Positions 50,666 through 59,327 of a DNA stretch of 64,000 bases are shown piece after piece. The first letter of the stretch is position 1; each line of letters starts with the position of its first letter. The notes under the pieces were generated by a model. The model had not been told where the DNA came from, ran no database searches, and worked only from the letters and a program-made list of their open reading frames with translations. This DNA is from Anaerolineae bacterium (GTDB lineage Bacteria > Chloroflexota > Anaerolineae > Aggregatilineales > Aggregatilineaceae): assembly GCA_018432315.1 (NCBI GenBank), contig JAHDLB010000016.1, positions 1 through 64,000 of the forward strand, read 5' to 3'. A program made the position numbers and the translations under genes.

Positions 50666-51607
50666 TCAGGTCACGGCGATGACGCGCGCGCCGTTCGTAG
50701 AGACGCGCGTATGGCGCGGGACGTTGGCGATGCCCGCCTCGTCGTACAGCACGCCCATCGCCGCGGCCACGCGTTGAGCCGTCGGCGCGGAGTCACACAC
50801 CGCGCACAGCGTCGGCCCCGCGCCGCTGATCACCAGCGCCAGCGCCCCGGCGCGTTTGGCCGCCGCCCGCATCTCGGCCAGCAGCGGCATGAGGTGCGCC
50901 CGCGCCGGCTCGATGATCCGGTCGCTCTCCATCGCCGCCGCGACCGTCTCCAGATCGCCGCGATAGAGCGCGTCGACCAGCCGCGCCACGGCGCCCGTCT
51001 GGGCGACCAGCCGCGTGAGCGGCACCATCTCCGGCAGCACGGCCCGCGCCTCCGACGTGGGGACGGCGATGCAGGGCGTCACCAGCGCGCAGTGCAGGTT
51101 GTCGGGCACGGGCAGGCGGCGGATCTCGTTGATGTTCGTGCCGGTGATCAGCGTGATCCCGCCCAGCAGGCTCGGCCCCACGTTGTCCGGGTGATAGCCG
51201 CTGACCGCGGCCTCGCCGTCCAGGCAGGCAGGCAGCAGTTGGGGCAGGGTGAGCGGCATCCCGAACAGCGCATCGACGGCCACCGCAGCGGCCACGGCGC
51301 TGGCGGCGCTGCTGCCCAGGCCGCTCGCCAGCGGCAGATTCTTGTGCAGGGTGAGGCTCACGCCGTGCGGTGTGCCGAGCAGGTTCAGCACGCTGTTGGC
51401 GGCGACCGCTGCCGAGTTTTTGGCCGGGTCGCGCGGCAGCTTGCCACCGTCCCCCTCGATGGCGGCGATCACCACGCCGGGCTCGTCGCGCGGCTCGACG
51501 ATGACCGTGTCGCCCGGCTCCTCGAAGGCCAAACCCAGGATGTCGAATCCGCAGCCCACGTTGCCCATGCTGGCCGGGGCGAAGGCTTCTGCTCTGGCAT
51601 TAATCAT
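50666..51607 (-). CDS. thrB: homoserine kinase
   Basis: This 313-residue GHMP kinase phosphorylates L-homoserine, the step before threonine synthase. Signatures: N-terminal APASMGNVGCGFDILGLAF, the ATP loop LPLASGLGSSAASAVA and the C-terminal ALVISGAGPTLCAV. Length and motif order are normal. It is divergent from thrC across 81 bases, so the two probably share regulatory DNA. The 286 bases between it and the ROK gene hold the ROK promoter. Confidence 0.95.
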   Translation of the reverse strand: MINARAEAFAPASMGNVGCGFDILGLAFEEPGDTVIVEPRDEPGVVIAAIEGDGGKLPRDPAKNSAAVAANSVLNLLGTPHGVSLTLHKNLPLASGLGSSAASAVAAAVAVDALFGMPLTLPQLLPACLDGEAAVSGYHPDNVGPSLLGGITLITGTNINEIRRLPVPDNLHCALVTPCIAVPTSEARAVLPEMVPLTRLVAQTGAVARLVDALYRGDLETVAAAMESDRIIEPARAHLMPLLAEMRAAAKRAGALALVISGAGPTLCAVCDSAPTAQRVAAAMGVLYDEAGIANVPRHTRVSTNGARVIAVT

Positions 51608-51688
51608 GATCGGTGTTATCCTTAAGCGTCGGTTGTGTACCAGGTCAAAACATCCGGAATCGCGCCGATTCCGTTCCGGGGGTATCCC

Positions 51689-52990
51689 ATGGCAAGCATC
51701 TTACAGTGTATGGCGTGCGCTCGACAATACCCTATTGACGTCATTTTGTACACATGCCCCCACTGCGGCGGCCTGTTGGACGTCCAGCACGATCTGGATG
51801 CGCTGCGCGGCGGCGTGGATCGCGCGCTGTTCGACGCGCGGCTGGGAACGCTCGACGCACCGTACAGCAGCGGCGTGTGGCGCTACAAGGAACTCGTCGG
51901 CCCGGACGTCGACCCGGCGCTGATCGTCAGCCGCAACGAGGGCAACACCAACCTCTACCCGGCTCCCCGGCTGGCGGCGTGGGCGGGCGTGACGTCGCTC
52001 TACCTCAAGCACGAGGGCGAGAACCCGACCGGCTCGTTCAAGGATCGCGGCATGACGACCGGCGTCACCCAGGCGCGCGCGCTGGGTATGTCCCGCGTGG
52101 CCTGCGCCAGCACGGGCAACACCTCGGCCTCGCTGGCGGCCTATGCGGCGCTGGCCGGGATGGAAGGCGTCGTCTTCTTCGAGAACAAGCAGATCGCGCT
52201 GGGCAAGCTGGCCCAGGCCATCGCCTATGGCGGGACGTGCGTGCAGATCAGCGCCGATTTCGACCGCAACCTGGAGCTGGTCCGCGAGATCTCGGAGAAG
52301 CTGGGCATCTACGTCCTCAACTCGGTGAACCCCTTCCGGCTCGAAGGGCAGAAGTCGATCATGTTCGAGACGATCCAACAGCTCGGCTGGCGCGTGCCGG
52401 ACTGGATCGTGTGTCCCGGCGGCAACCTGGGCAACAGCTCGGCGTTCGGCAAGGGCCTGCACGAGCTGCACGCGCTGGGCCTGATCGACCGGCTGCCGCG
52501 CCTGGCGATCGTCCAGGCCGAGGGCGCCAACCCGCTCTATCGCGCCTACCGGGCGAACTTCGCGGAATACGAGCCGGTCCACGCCGAGACGATCGCCACC
52601 GCGATCAAGATCGGCAACCCGGTCAACTATCCGAAGGCGGTCCGGGCGCTGCGCTGGACGGATGGCGTGGTCGAGCAGGTGACCGACCAGGAGATCATGG
52701 ACGCCAAGGCGCTGATCGACGCGCACGGCATCGGCTGCGAACCGGCGTCGGCGTGCTCGCTGGCCGGGGCGCGCAAGCTGGCCGCGGCGGGCGTCATCCG
52801 GCCCGGCGAGACGGTCGTCGGCATCCTGACCGGGCACATCCTCAAAGACCCGGACGCGACCATCCGCTATCACAGCAACACGCTGGACGCCATCGACGCG
52901 CAGCACGCCAACGCGCTCCACCAGGCGGAGCCGTCGATCGAGGCGCTGACGCGCATCCTCAGCCCCGCGCCGGAGCCGGTCGAAGTCTGA
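51689..52990 (+). CDS. thrC: threonine synthase
   Basis: This 433-residue PLP enzyme converts O-phosphohomoserine to threonine. A zinc-ribbon-like start has Cys7, Cys10, Cys23 and Cys26, common in archaeal/plant-like threonine synthases. The PLP Lys is K118 in NPTGSFKDRGMT. The phosphate loop appears as CPGGNLGNSSAFGKG. The start at 51689 was preferred because translation from it begins directly with the Cys domain. It is divergent from thrB. Confidence 0.95.
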   Translation: MASILQCMACARQYPIDVILYTCPHCGGLLDVQHDLDALRGGVDRALFDARLGTLDAPYSSGVWRYKELVGPDVDPALIVSRNEGNTNLYPAPRLAAWAGVTSLYLKHEGENPTGSFKDRGMTTGVTQARALGMSRVACASTGNTSASLAAYAALAGMEGVVFFENKQIALGKLAQAIAYGGTCVQISADFDRNLELVREISEKLGIYVLNSVNPFRLEGQKSIMFETIQQLGWRVPDWIVCPGGNLGNSSAFGKGLHELHALGLIDRLPRLAIVQAEGANPLYRAYRANFAEYEPVHAETIATAIKIGNPVNYPKAVRALRWTDGVVEQVTDQEIMDAKALIDAHGIGCEPASACSLAGARKLAAAGVIRPGETVVGILTGHILKDPDATIRYHSNTLDAIDAQHANALHQAEPSIEALTRILSPAPEPVEV

Positions 52991-52999
52991 CAGCGGTTC

Positions 53000-53028
53000 C
53001 GGCGCCCCGGCGCCGCCCCTCGTTTTTT
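53000..53028 (+). terminator. hairpin and T run after thrC
   Basis: CGGCGCC and GGCGCCG around CC, then TTTTTT after seven bases. The spacing is not ideal, so this is a tentative terminator. Confidence 0.4.
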
Positions 53029-53072
53029 GACCTATGCCCGAATCTTTTTACCGGATTTTAATGTTTCCCTGC

Positions 53073-53101
53073 TTGACATTTTGGCGCACCTAAAATAAAC
53101 T
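53073..53101 (+). promoter_or_regulatory. sigma70 promoter of the feo operon
   Basis: A perfect TTGACA (53073-53078), a 17-base spacer and TAAACT (53096-53101), about 72 bases before the feoA ATG. Confidence 0.72.
53079..53095. promoter_or_regulatory. DtxR-box-like pseudo-palindrome in the feo promoter spacer
   Basis: TTTTGGCGCACCTAAAA fills the -35/-10 spacer exactly. Its outer arms are TTTTGG and CTAAAA (one mismatch). The reverse strand reads TTTTAGGTGCGCCAAAA, similar in style to DtxR/IdeR boxes (TTAGGT...). A DtxR-family gene is in the same locus, so iron-dependent repression is likely. Confidence 0.5.
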
Positions 53102-53172
53102 CTAGATGACATCGAACTCTGATTTTTATGACGATGCGCTTCTGCGCGCTCATCCGAAGCCGAGGACCAACC

Positions 53173-53445
53173 ATGACTCACCGAACGTCACTCGCCGCCC
53201 GCACCCTGGCCGATCTCCAACCCGGCCAGGCGGGCACCATCGCCGCCCTGCACAGCACCGGGCCGGAGCGCCGCCGCCTGATGGACCTGGGCATGGTGCC
53301 CGGCACGCGCGTCGTCGCGGAGATGCACAGCCCGCTCGGCGACCCGGTGGCCTACCGGGTGCGTGGGGCGCTGGTGGCGCTGCGCGCGCAGCAAGCCCGT
53401 CTGATTACCCTGGCCGAGTCAGCAACCGAGGTGGACCCATCATGA
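53173..53445 (+). CDS. feoA: ferrous iron transport protein A
   Basis: The 90-residue FeoA protein has an SH3-like fold: LADLQPGQAGTIAALH, then RRRLMDLGMVPGTRVVAEM and GDPVAYRVRGALVALR. It assists FeoB, probably in complex assembly or GTPase control. The start at 53173 was chosen over the upstream in-frame ATG because the extension is not FeoA-like. It ends by overlapping the next gene as ATGA (53442-53445). Confidence 0.93.
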   Translation: MTHRTSLAARTLADLQPGQAGTIAALHSTGPERRRLMDLGMVPGTRVVAEMHSPLGDPVAYRVRGALVALRAQQARLITLAESATEVDPS

Positions 53446-54281
53446 CCGTAACCGACTCACTCCCGCACCAATCCGCCTGCGCCACCTGCCCGATGAACCG
53501 CCACCTGGAGCGGTTGGGCGTGAACATGGAGGACTGGGATTACGTCGTCGCCCTGGCGGGCAATCCCAACACCGGCAAGAGCACCGTTTTCAACGCGCTG
53601 ACCGGGCTGCGCCAGCACACCGGCAACTGGCCGGGAAAGACCGTGGCGCGCGCCGAGGGCGGCTTCATCTACGGCGACAAACGCTACAAGCTGGTCGATC
53701 TGCCCGGCACGTATTCGCTGCTGGCCGCCAGCGTGGACGAGGAAATCGCCCGCGACTTCATCCTGTTCGGCCAGCCGGATGTGACCGTGGTGGTGGTCGA
53801 TGCCACGCGTCTGGAGCGCAATCTCAACCTGGCGCTGCAAGTGCTGGAGATCACCGACAAAGCTGTGATCTGCCTCAACCTGATGGACGAGGCCAAACGC
53901 CACGGCCTGACCATCGACGACCGGCGGCTGGCCCGCGACCTGGGCGTGCCGGTGATCTCGACGGTGGCCCGGCGCGGCGAGGGCATCCGCGAGCTGATCG
54001 CGATGGTGCACGACGTGGCGACCGGCGAGGTCAAGCCGCGCCCGCACCGGATCCCGGCTACGCAGGACGACGCGCTGAACCGCGCCGTCGAGCGGCTCAC
54101 CGGCCAGATTCAGGCCGCGTTCCCCGGCCTGCCCAACGCGCGCTGGGTGGCGCTGCGCCTGCTGGACGGCGACGCGCAGATCGAGCGCGCCATCCGTGAC
54201 GGCAGCCTGGGCGATCTCTCGCGCGGGGACGAGCCGCAGTCCGTCGTCGACCGGCTGATGGTGGCGGAGGTGCACGCATGA
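53442..54281 (+). CDS. feoB: FeoB N-terminal half: GTPase domain (split feoB, part 1)
   Basis: This 279-residue protein holds only the cytosolic part of FeoB. A short Cys segment ([14 protein letters not shown]) precedes the G domain: G1 GNPNTGKS (40-47), switch region [13 protein letters not shown]3 [11 protein letters not shown]4 NLMD and G5 ISTVA. A GDI-like helical domain follows (about 205-275). It stops cleanly with TGA overlapping the ATG of the membrane half (ATGA), so the usual single polypeptide is made as two. A frameshift in the sequence is the alternative. Confidence 0.9.
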   Translation: MTVTDSLPHQSACATCPMNRHLERLGVNMEDWDYVVALAGNPNTGKSTVFNALTGLRQHTGNWPGKTVARAEGGFIYGDKRYKLVDLPGTYSLLAASVDEEIARDFILFGQPDVTVVVVDATRLERNLNLALQVLEITDKAVICLNLMDEAKRHGLTIDDRRLARDLGVPVISTVARRGEGIRELIAMVHDVATGEVKPRPHRIPATQDDALNRAVERLTGQIQAAFPGLPNARWVALRLLDGDAQIERAIRDGSLGDLSRGDEPQSVVDRLMVAEVHA

Positions 54282-55708
54282 GCGCCCAGCCAGCCGCCGC
54301 CGATATCCTGAAGACTGCCGGGAACCTGCGCCGCGAGGTGGGCGACGGTTTCCATGATCACCTCGTCGAGGCGCTGTACACCGACGCGGCCCAGATCGCG
54401 GATCGCGCCGTCGCGCGCCCGGACGCGCCCCCGCGTTTCGATCTGGACCGGGCCATCGACCGGCTCGTGACCAGCCGCACGTGGGGCTTCCCGATCATGG
54501 TCCTGCTGCTGACCGGCGTCTTCTGGCTGACGATCCAGGGCGCCAACGTGCCCTCGCAGATGCTCGCCACGCTGCTGCTGGATACGGTGCATCCCGCGCT
54601 CAAGGACCTGGGCGCGGCACTCGGCTTCCCGTGGTGGCTCAGCGGCGTGCTGTTCGACGGCGCGTACCTGGCGATGGCCTGGGTGGTCAGCGTGATGCTG
54701 CCGCCGATGGCGATCTTCTTCCCGGTGTTCACGCTGTTGGAGGACTTCGGCTACCTGCCGCGCGTGGCCTTCAACCTGGACCGGCTGTTCAGCCGCGCCG
54801 GGGCGCACGGCAAGCAGGCGCTCTCGATGACGATGGGCTTTGGCTGCAACGCGGCGGGCGTGGTCGCCACCCGCGTGATCGACAGCCCGCGCGAGCGGCT
54901 GATCGCCATCATTACCAACAACTTCGCGGTGTGCAACGGGCGCTGGCCGACGCTGATCATGGTCTCGACGATCTTCATCGGCAGCGCCGTCCCCGCCGCG
55001 CTGGCCGGGTTGGTCTCGGCGCTGGCCGTGGTCGGGATCGCCGTGCTGGGCGTGCTGCTGACCTTCGCCGTGTCGTGGTTCCTCTCGCGGACCATGCTCA
55101 AGGGCGAGGCGTCGGTCTTCAGCCTGGAGCTGCCGCCCTATCGCCCGCCGCGCATCCTGCAGACGCTTTACACGTCCTTGATCGACCGCACCATCATCGT
55201 GCTGTGGCGCGCGGTGACCATGTCGGTGCCCGCCGGGATCGTGATCTGGCTGATCTCCAACGTGACCCTCGGCGGCCAGAGTATCGCCGAGCACCTCGTC
55301 ACCGGGCTGGATGGCGTCGGCTGGCTGCTGGGCCTCAACGGGGTGATCCTGGTGGCGTACATCGTCGCCATCCCCGCCAACGAGATCATCATCCCCACGG
55401 TGCTCATGCTCACCGTGCTGGCGGCGGGCCTGACCGGGGTGGGCGAGGGCGCGGGCGTCATGTTCGAGGCCGAGTCCAACACGACCATTCGCGACATCCT
55501 GAACGCGGGCGGCTGGACGACGCTCACCGCGGTCAACCTGATGCTGTTCAGCCTGATCCACAACCCGTGCAGCACGACGATCCTGACGATCTACAACGAA
55601 ACCAAGAGCAAGAAATGGACCGCCGTGGCGACGCTGCTGCCGCTGCTGCTCGGCTTCGCCGTCACGCTCACGACGGCCACCCTGGCGCGTGCGCTGGGCC
55701 TGGTTTGA
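54278..55708 (+). CDS. feoB: FeoB C-terminal half: membrane transporter domain (split feoB, part 2)
   Basis: The 476-residue membrane half starts with a linker ([15 protein letters not shown], corresponding to the FeoB ARY-type helix). A first segment is [20 protein letters not shown]. The Gate motif [20 protein letters not shown] and its second copy ([14 protein letters not shown]) are present, and about eight to nine membrane segments follow. It should conduct Fe2+ with the GTPase half. The last gene before a strong terminator, it is followed by the DtxR regulator. Confidence 0.92.
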   Translation: MSAQPAAADILKTAGNLRREVGDGFHDHLVEALYTDAAQIADRAVARPDAPPRFDLDRAIDRLVTSRTWGFPIMVLLLTGVFWLTIQGANVPSQMLATLLLDTVHPALKDLGAALGFPWWLSGVLFDGAYLAMAWVVSVMLPPMAIFFPVFTLLEDFGYLPRVAFNLDRLFSRAGAHGKQALSMTMGFGCNAAGVVATRVIDSPRERLIAIITNNFAVCNGRWPTLIMVSTIFIGSAVPAALAGLVSALAVVGIAVLGVLLTFAVSWFLSRTMLKGEASVFSLELPPYRPPRILQTLYTSLIDRTIIVLWRAVTMSVPAGIVIWLISNVTLGGQSIAEHLVTGLDGVGWLLGLNGVILVAYIVAIPANEIIIPTVLMLTVLAAGLTGVGEGAGVMFEAESNTTIRDILNAGGWTTLTAVNLMLFSLIHNPCSTTILTIYNETKSKKWTAVATLLPLLLGFAVTLTTATLARALGLV

Positions 55709-55736
55709 GGCCGCCCGCGCCCGCTGCGTGATGGAC

Positions 55737-55765
55737 AGCCGCCCGCAAAATGGGCGGCTTTTTTG
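55737..55765 (+). terminator. intrinsic terminator of the feo operon
   Basis: AGCCGCCC and GGGCGGCT form an 8-bp stem around GCAAAAT, followed by TTTTTT. It separates feoB from the regulator gene. Confidence 0.85.
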
Positions 55766-55789
55766 TCTGCCGGGGCCGGGATAATCGGT

Positions 55790-55795
55790 TACAAT
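55790..55795 (+). promoter_or_regulatory. -10 element (TACAAT) of the DtxR-family gene
   Basis: GGTTACAATGG, 54 bases before the regulator ATG; similar to other GG-TATAAT-GG elements in the window. Confidence 0.4.
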
Positions 55796-55817
55796 GGAAG
55801 GCAGGGGCCGCTTGCTA

Positions 55818-55841
55818 GCGTATCGGACAGCGTATCAGACG
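55818..55841. repeat. tandem 12-bp repeat upstream of the DtxR-family gene
   Basis: GCGTATCGGACA is directly followed by GCGTATCAGACG (10 of 12 identical) between the -10 and the ATG. A regulator site is possible. Confidence 0.45.
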
Positions 55842-55849
55842 AGGTGAGG

Positions 55850-56533
55850 ATGACCGACCAGCCTGAGACCTACAGCGAGGCGATTGAGGATTTTCTCAAA
55901 GCAGTCTATTTGCTCCAGCAGGAATACGACCGCGTGCAAACCTCTATGCTGGCGGACGCGCTGGGGATCACCGCACCATCGACGACCGAAATGGCGAAGA
56001 AGCTGGCGCGGGCCAACCTCGTCGCGCACGAGCCCTACCGGGGCATTCGCCTGACGCCCGCCGGGGAGCGCGTCGCGCTGGAGATCGTGCGCAATCACCG
56101 GCTGGTGGAGTTGTTTCTCGTGCAGGCGCTGGACTATAGCTGGGACGAGGTCCACGAGGAAGCCGAGCGGCTGGAGCACGCCGTCTCGGACCGGCTGGTG
56201 CAGCGCATCGCCGAATACCTGGGCGACCCGCGCTACGATCCGCACGGCGATCCCATCCCCGGTCCGGACGGCGAAATGGCCGCGCGCAGCCTCACGCCGC
56301 TGTCCGAGTGGCCGCTGGACCAGCAGGGCGTCGTGGCGCGCCTGCGCGACCAGTCGCCGGACATGCTGCGCTACCTGACCGATAAGGGGCTGGTTGTGGG
56401 CGCGATGGTCCGCGTCATGGGGCGCGACCCGTTCGACGAGCCGCTGCACCTGGTCGCCGACGACGTCGAGCAGGTGATCGGATCGCACGTCGCTCAGTTC
56501 GTGCTGGTGGCGCCGGTCAAGCCCGGTGAGTGA
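55850..56533 (+). CDS. DtxR/MntR-family metal-dependent transcriptional regulator
   Basis: This 227-residue regulator starts at the ATG after GAGGTGAGG. The winged HTH is at 5-65 (SEAIEDFLKAVYLLQQE, then LGITAPSTTEMAKKLARANL). Metal-site residues lie in the dimerisation helices (HRLVELFLVQAL, EVHEEAERLEHAVSD), and the spacing matches the iron-type subgroup. A C-terminal SH3/FeoA-like domain (about 150-225; ATDKGLVVGAMVRVMGRD-like) follows. It should repress feo genes when metal is plentiful. The box-like site in the feo promoter fits. Confidence 0.92.
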   Translation: MTDQPETYSEAIEDFLKAVYLLQQEYDRVQTSMLADALGITAPSTTEMAKKLARANLVAHEPYRGIRLTPAGERVALEIVRNHRLVELFLVQALDYSWDEVHEEAERLEHAVSDRLVQRIAEYLGDPRYDPHGDPIPGPDGEMAARSLTPLSEWPLDQQGVVARLRDQSPDMLRYLTDKGLVVGAMVRVMGRDPFDEPLHLVADDVEQVIGSHVAQFVLVAPVKPGE

Positions 56534-56656
56534 TCGGCGGGACACCGGAGGGGCGCAGCCCACCAGCGCCCGCCGCCCGCGTTGTACCATTCTCGATAGG
56601 AACGCCGCCACCCCGCCCGCGGGGTGTTTCTTTCCGACACTTTCGAGGAGGCTTGA

Positions 56657-59251
56657 ATGAAACGTTGCTTGATCGTCGTGTTGCTCGTGGCGCTGATCGC
56701 GCCGTTGGCCCTGCCCGCCGTGCCCGCGGCGGCCCAGGATTCGTGTGGCGACGCGCCCGCGCCGCGCCTGACGGTGAACCGGCACGGCGTCCCGCTGCCG
56801 GGCGCCGTGGTGGAGGTCTACGCCAGTCCGGACGCGGGCGGCAGCCTGGCTGGGCAGCTCGCCCCGGACCGCGTGTTCCAGGTGCTGGGCGGGCCGGAAT
56901 GCCGTGACGGCGCCTGGTGGTGGAACGTCACCGACGGCATCGACTATTACGACCACTGGATCCCCGAAACGGTGAACGGCGCCTACGTGGTCGAGCCGTA
57001 CCGCTTCGTCCCGCCGCCGCCGGTGCCGATCGACGTGCCGCTGGCCGAGCCGGTGATCTCCGATCTCGACCTGCCGGTGCCGCCCGTCGCGCCGGGTGAC
57101 ATCCCGCCCGACCTGTCGCCCGCCTTCGCGCCGTGGGACTGGGCCGCGCTGGCGGCAGAAGCCTGGAACCCCGCGTCCGATCCGCTGAACCTGCAACTGC
57201 CGGATGCCTACGCCGGCGATTTTCCCGTGCCGCCGGTGGACCTGAGCGGCGTGCGGTTCGTGCAGGACGCCAACCTGAGCGCCGATCAGCTCGCGCTGCT
57301 GGCGCAGAACGGGTTCGTGGTCGTGCCGGGCGAATTCACGCAGTTCGACGACGCCTACGCGACCGGCTGGGATCACACCGAGGGCAAGGGCGACTTCATC
57401 ACCACCGACGCCGTGCTCCATTCGCTCTTTCTGACGTACCAGAACGCGCTGATGTTCCTGGAGCTCAACGAGCTGTACGCGCAGGTCGTGAACGCGGTGG
57501 CGGGCGGCTATCTGGCTGCCGAGGCGCAGTGGCAGGCGGCGGTCGGCACGCCGCTGGAAACCCCCGCGCGCAGCGCCGCGATCTACTACGCGGTGCCGCT
57601 GATCCTGCTGGCCGACGGCGAGTCGAGCTACGTGGTCGGCTTCAACCAGGTGCCGGGCTTCCGCGAGGGTGACCTGGTCCCGTCCCAGGTGCTGGCCCAG
57701 GCGGACCCGGCGATTCTGGCCGAGGCGCAGCCGCTGATCGACCTGGTCCGGCAGGCCGAGGGCCGCGAGAATGTCCCCTTCCTGGACAACGTCGTCGAGG
57801 ACTTCAGCCAGTACAAGCCGCGCAGCTACTACGCCGGGAATCCCCTGCTAGAGTCGTACTTCCGCGCCATGATGTGGCTGGGCCGGATCACGTTCACCGT
57901 CCGCAGCCCGGCGGACACGCAGGCCGCGCTGCTCGTGCTGCGCGCGTTGGTCAACGGGCAGAACGCCTACCCGAACTGGCAGGCCATGTCCGACACGCTG
58001 ACCTTCCTGGTCGGCCCGGTGGACGATCTGAGCCCGGCGGATTACCTGCCGCTGGCTGAGGCGACCTTCGGGCCGGGGCTGCCGCTGGAGGCGCTCGGCG
58101 ATGCGGGCCGCGTGGACGCCTTCCGCGAAGGGGCGCGCGCGCTGCCGGGGCCGCGCGTCAACAGCATCCCGCTGCCGGTCGGCATCCAGGCCGGGCAGGT
58201 GGACGAATTCACGCGCGGTTTTCGCCTGTTCGGGCAGCGCTTCACCTTTGACGGCTACCTGATGCAGCAGTTGATCTATCCCGAAGTGGGCACCGCCGAC
58301 TATTCGCGCGCGCTGCCGCTGGGCCTGGACATCCCCGCCGTGCTTGGCTCCGACATGGCGTTCGCGCTGGCCGACGAGGCGGGCGCGACGGGCTATGAGG
58401 GCTATACTGAGCACGTGGCGAAGCTGCGCGAGGAGGTCAACGGGCTGGACGCGGACGCCTGGAACGAGAACCTGTACGGCGGCTGGCTGTGGTCGCTCCA
58501 GCCGCTGCTGGTGCGCGACCCGGCGCGGGTGCCGCCGCTGATGCGCACCGACGCCTGGAAGCGCAAGGACATCAACACCGCGCTGGGCAGTTGGACCGAG
58601 CTCAAACACGCGACCATCCTGTACGCCGAGCAGCCGATGGGCGGCCTGGGCGGCGGCGGGATGGTGCCGCCGGTGGTGAGCACCAGCATCGTCGAGCCGA
58701 ATCCGGGTGTCTTCGCGCGGATCGCCGTTGTGTCAGCCACGCTCTATCGCGGCCTGGACGCGCGCGGTTACCTGGACATCGAGCTGCGCGGCAGCACCGG
58801 CCTGACCTCCGTCGGGCAGTCGCTGCTCAACCTGGCGATGCTCTCCGCGCGGCTGGCCGAGATCGCCCGCAAGGAGATCGCCGGCGAGCCGGTAACCTAC
58901 GATGAGCTGTTCTGGATGCAGGAGAACTTCCAGCGGGACCTGTGGTACATCCGCTACCAGATGGAAGAGTGGATCACCGATCCGCCGGACACAGTGGCGC
59001 TCGTCGTCGACGTGGCGAGCAACGCCAGCGCGGGCACCATCCTGCAGGTGGGCATCGGCGACGTGGACACGATCTACGTGGTCGCGAACAGCGAGGACGG
59101 CTTCCACCTGACGCGCGGCGCCGTGTACAGCTACTACGAGTTCGAGCACCCGATCGACGAGCGCATGACCGACGACGAATGGCGCGCCGTGGTCGCCGCC
59201 GGGACGCAGCCGCCGCGCCCGGACTGGATCGACCTGTACTTCAGCGAATAG
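56657..59251 (+). CDS. secreted DUF3160 protein with N-terminal SH3-like domain
   Basis: The 864-residue protein has a signal peptide (residues 1-29). An SH3-like domain follows (about 35-120; VVEVYASPDAGGSLAGQLAP). The DUF3160 domain runs from about 190 to 850: an all-helical alpha-solenoid-like region with GDFITTDAVLHSLFLTYQNAL, then WLGRITFTVRS, EYTEHVAKLREEV-type sections, and a C-terminal ALVVDVASNASAGTILQVGIG. Such proteins are exported, common in Chloroflexota, and of unknown activity. The ATG follows GAGGAGGCTTGA. Confidence 0.85.
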   Translation: MKRCLIVVLLVALIAPLALPAVPAAAQDSCGDAPAPRLTVNRHGVPLPGAVVEVYASPDAGGSLAGQLAPDRVFQVLGGPECRDGAWWWNVTDGIDYYDHWIPETVNGAYVVEPYRFVPPPPVPIDVPLAEPVISDLDLPVPPVAPGDIPPDLSPAFAPWDWAALAAEAWNPASDPLNLQLPDAYAGDFPVPPVDLSGVRFVQDANLSADQLALLAQNGFVVVPGEFTQFDDAYATGWDHTEGKGDFITTDAVLHSLFLTYQNALMFLELNELYAQVVNAVAGGYLAAEAQWQAAVGTPLETPARSAAIYYAVPLILLADGESSYVVGFNQVPGFREGDLVPSQVLAQADPAILAEAQPLIDLVRQAEGRENVPFLDNVVEDFSQYKPRSYYAGNPLLESYFRAMMWLGRITFTVRSPADTQAALLVLRALVNGQNAYPNWQAMSDTLTFLVGPVDDLSPADYLPLAEATFGPGLPLEALGDAGRVDAFREGARALPGPRVNSIPLPVGIQAGQVDEFTRGFRLFGQRFTFDGYLMQQLIYPEVGTADYSRALPLGLDIPAVLGSDMAFALADEAGATGYEGYTEHVAKLREEVNGLDADAWNENLYGGWLWSLQPLLVRDPARVPPLMRTDAWKRKDINTALGSWTELKHATILYAEQPMGGLGGGGMVPPVVSTSIVEPNPGVFARIAVVSATLYRGLDARGYLDIELRGSTGLTSVGQSLLNLAMLSARLAEIARKEIAGEPVTYDELFWMQENFQRDLWYIRYQMEEWITDPPDTVALVVDVASNASAGTILQVGIGDVDTIYVVANSEDGFHLTRGAVYSYYEFEHPIDERMTDDEWRAVVAAGTQPPRPDWIDLYFSE

Positions 59252-59262
59252 ACCCGCTTGCT

Positions 59263-59303
59263 AAAAAACAACGCCCCTCGTCACCTGCGACGGGGGACGT
59301 TTC
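59263..59303. terminator. bidirectional terminator between convergent genes
   Basis: AACGCCCCTCGTC pairs with GACGGGGGACGTT (one mismatch, one wobble) around a short loop. TTT follows, and AAAAAA precedes it for the minus strand. Confidence 0.7.
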
Positions 59304-59327
59304 TGATTCCGGTGGCTGGCGGGCGCG

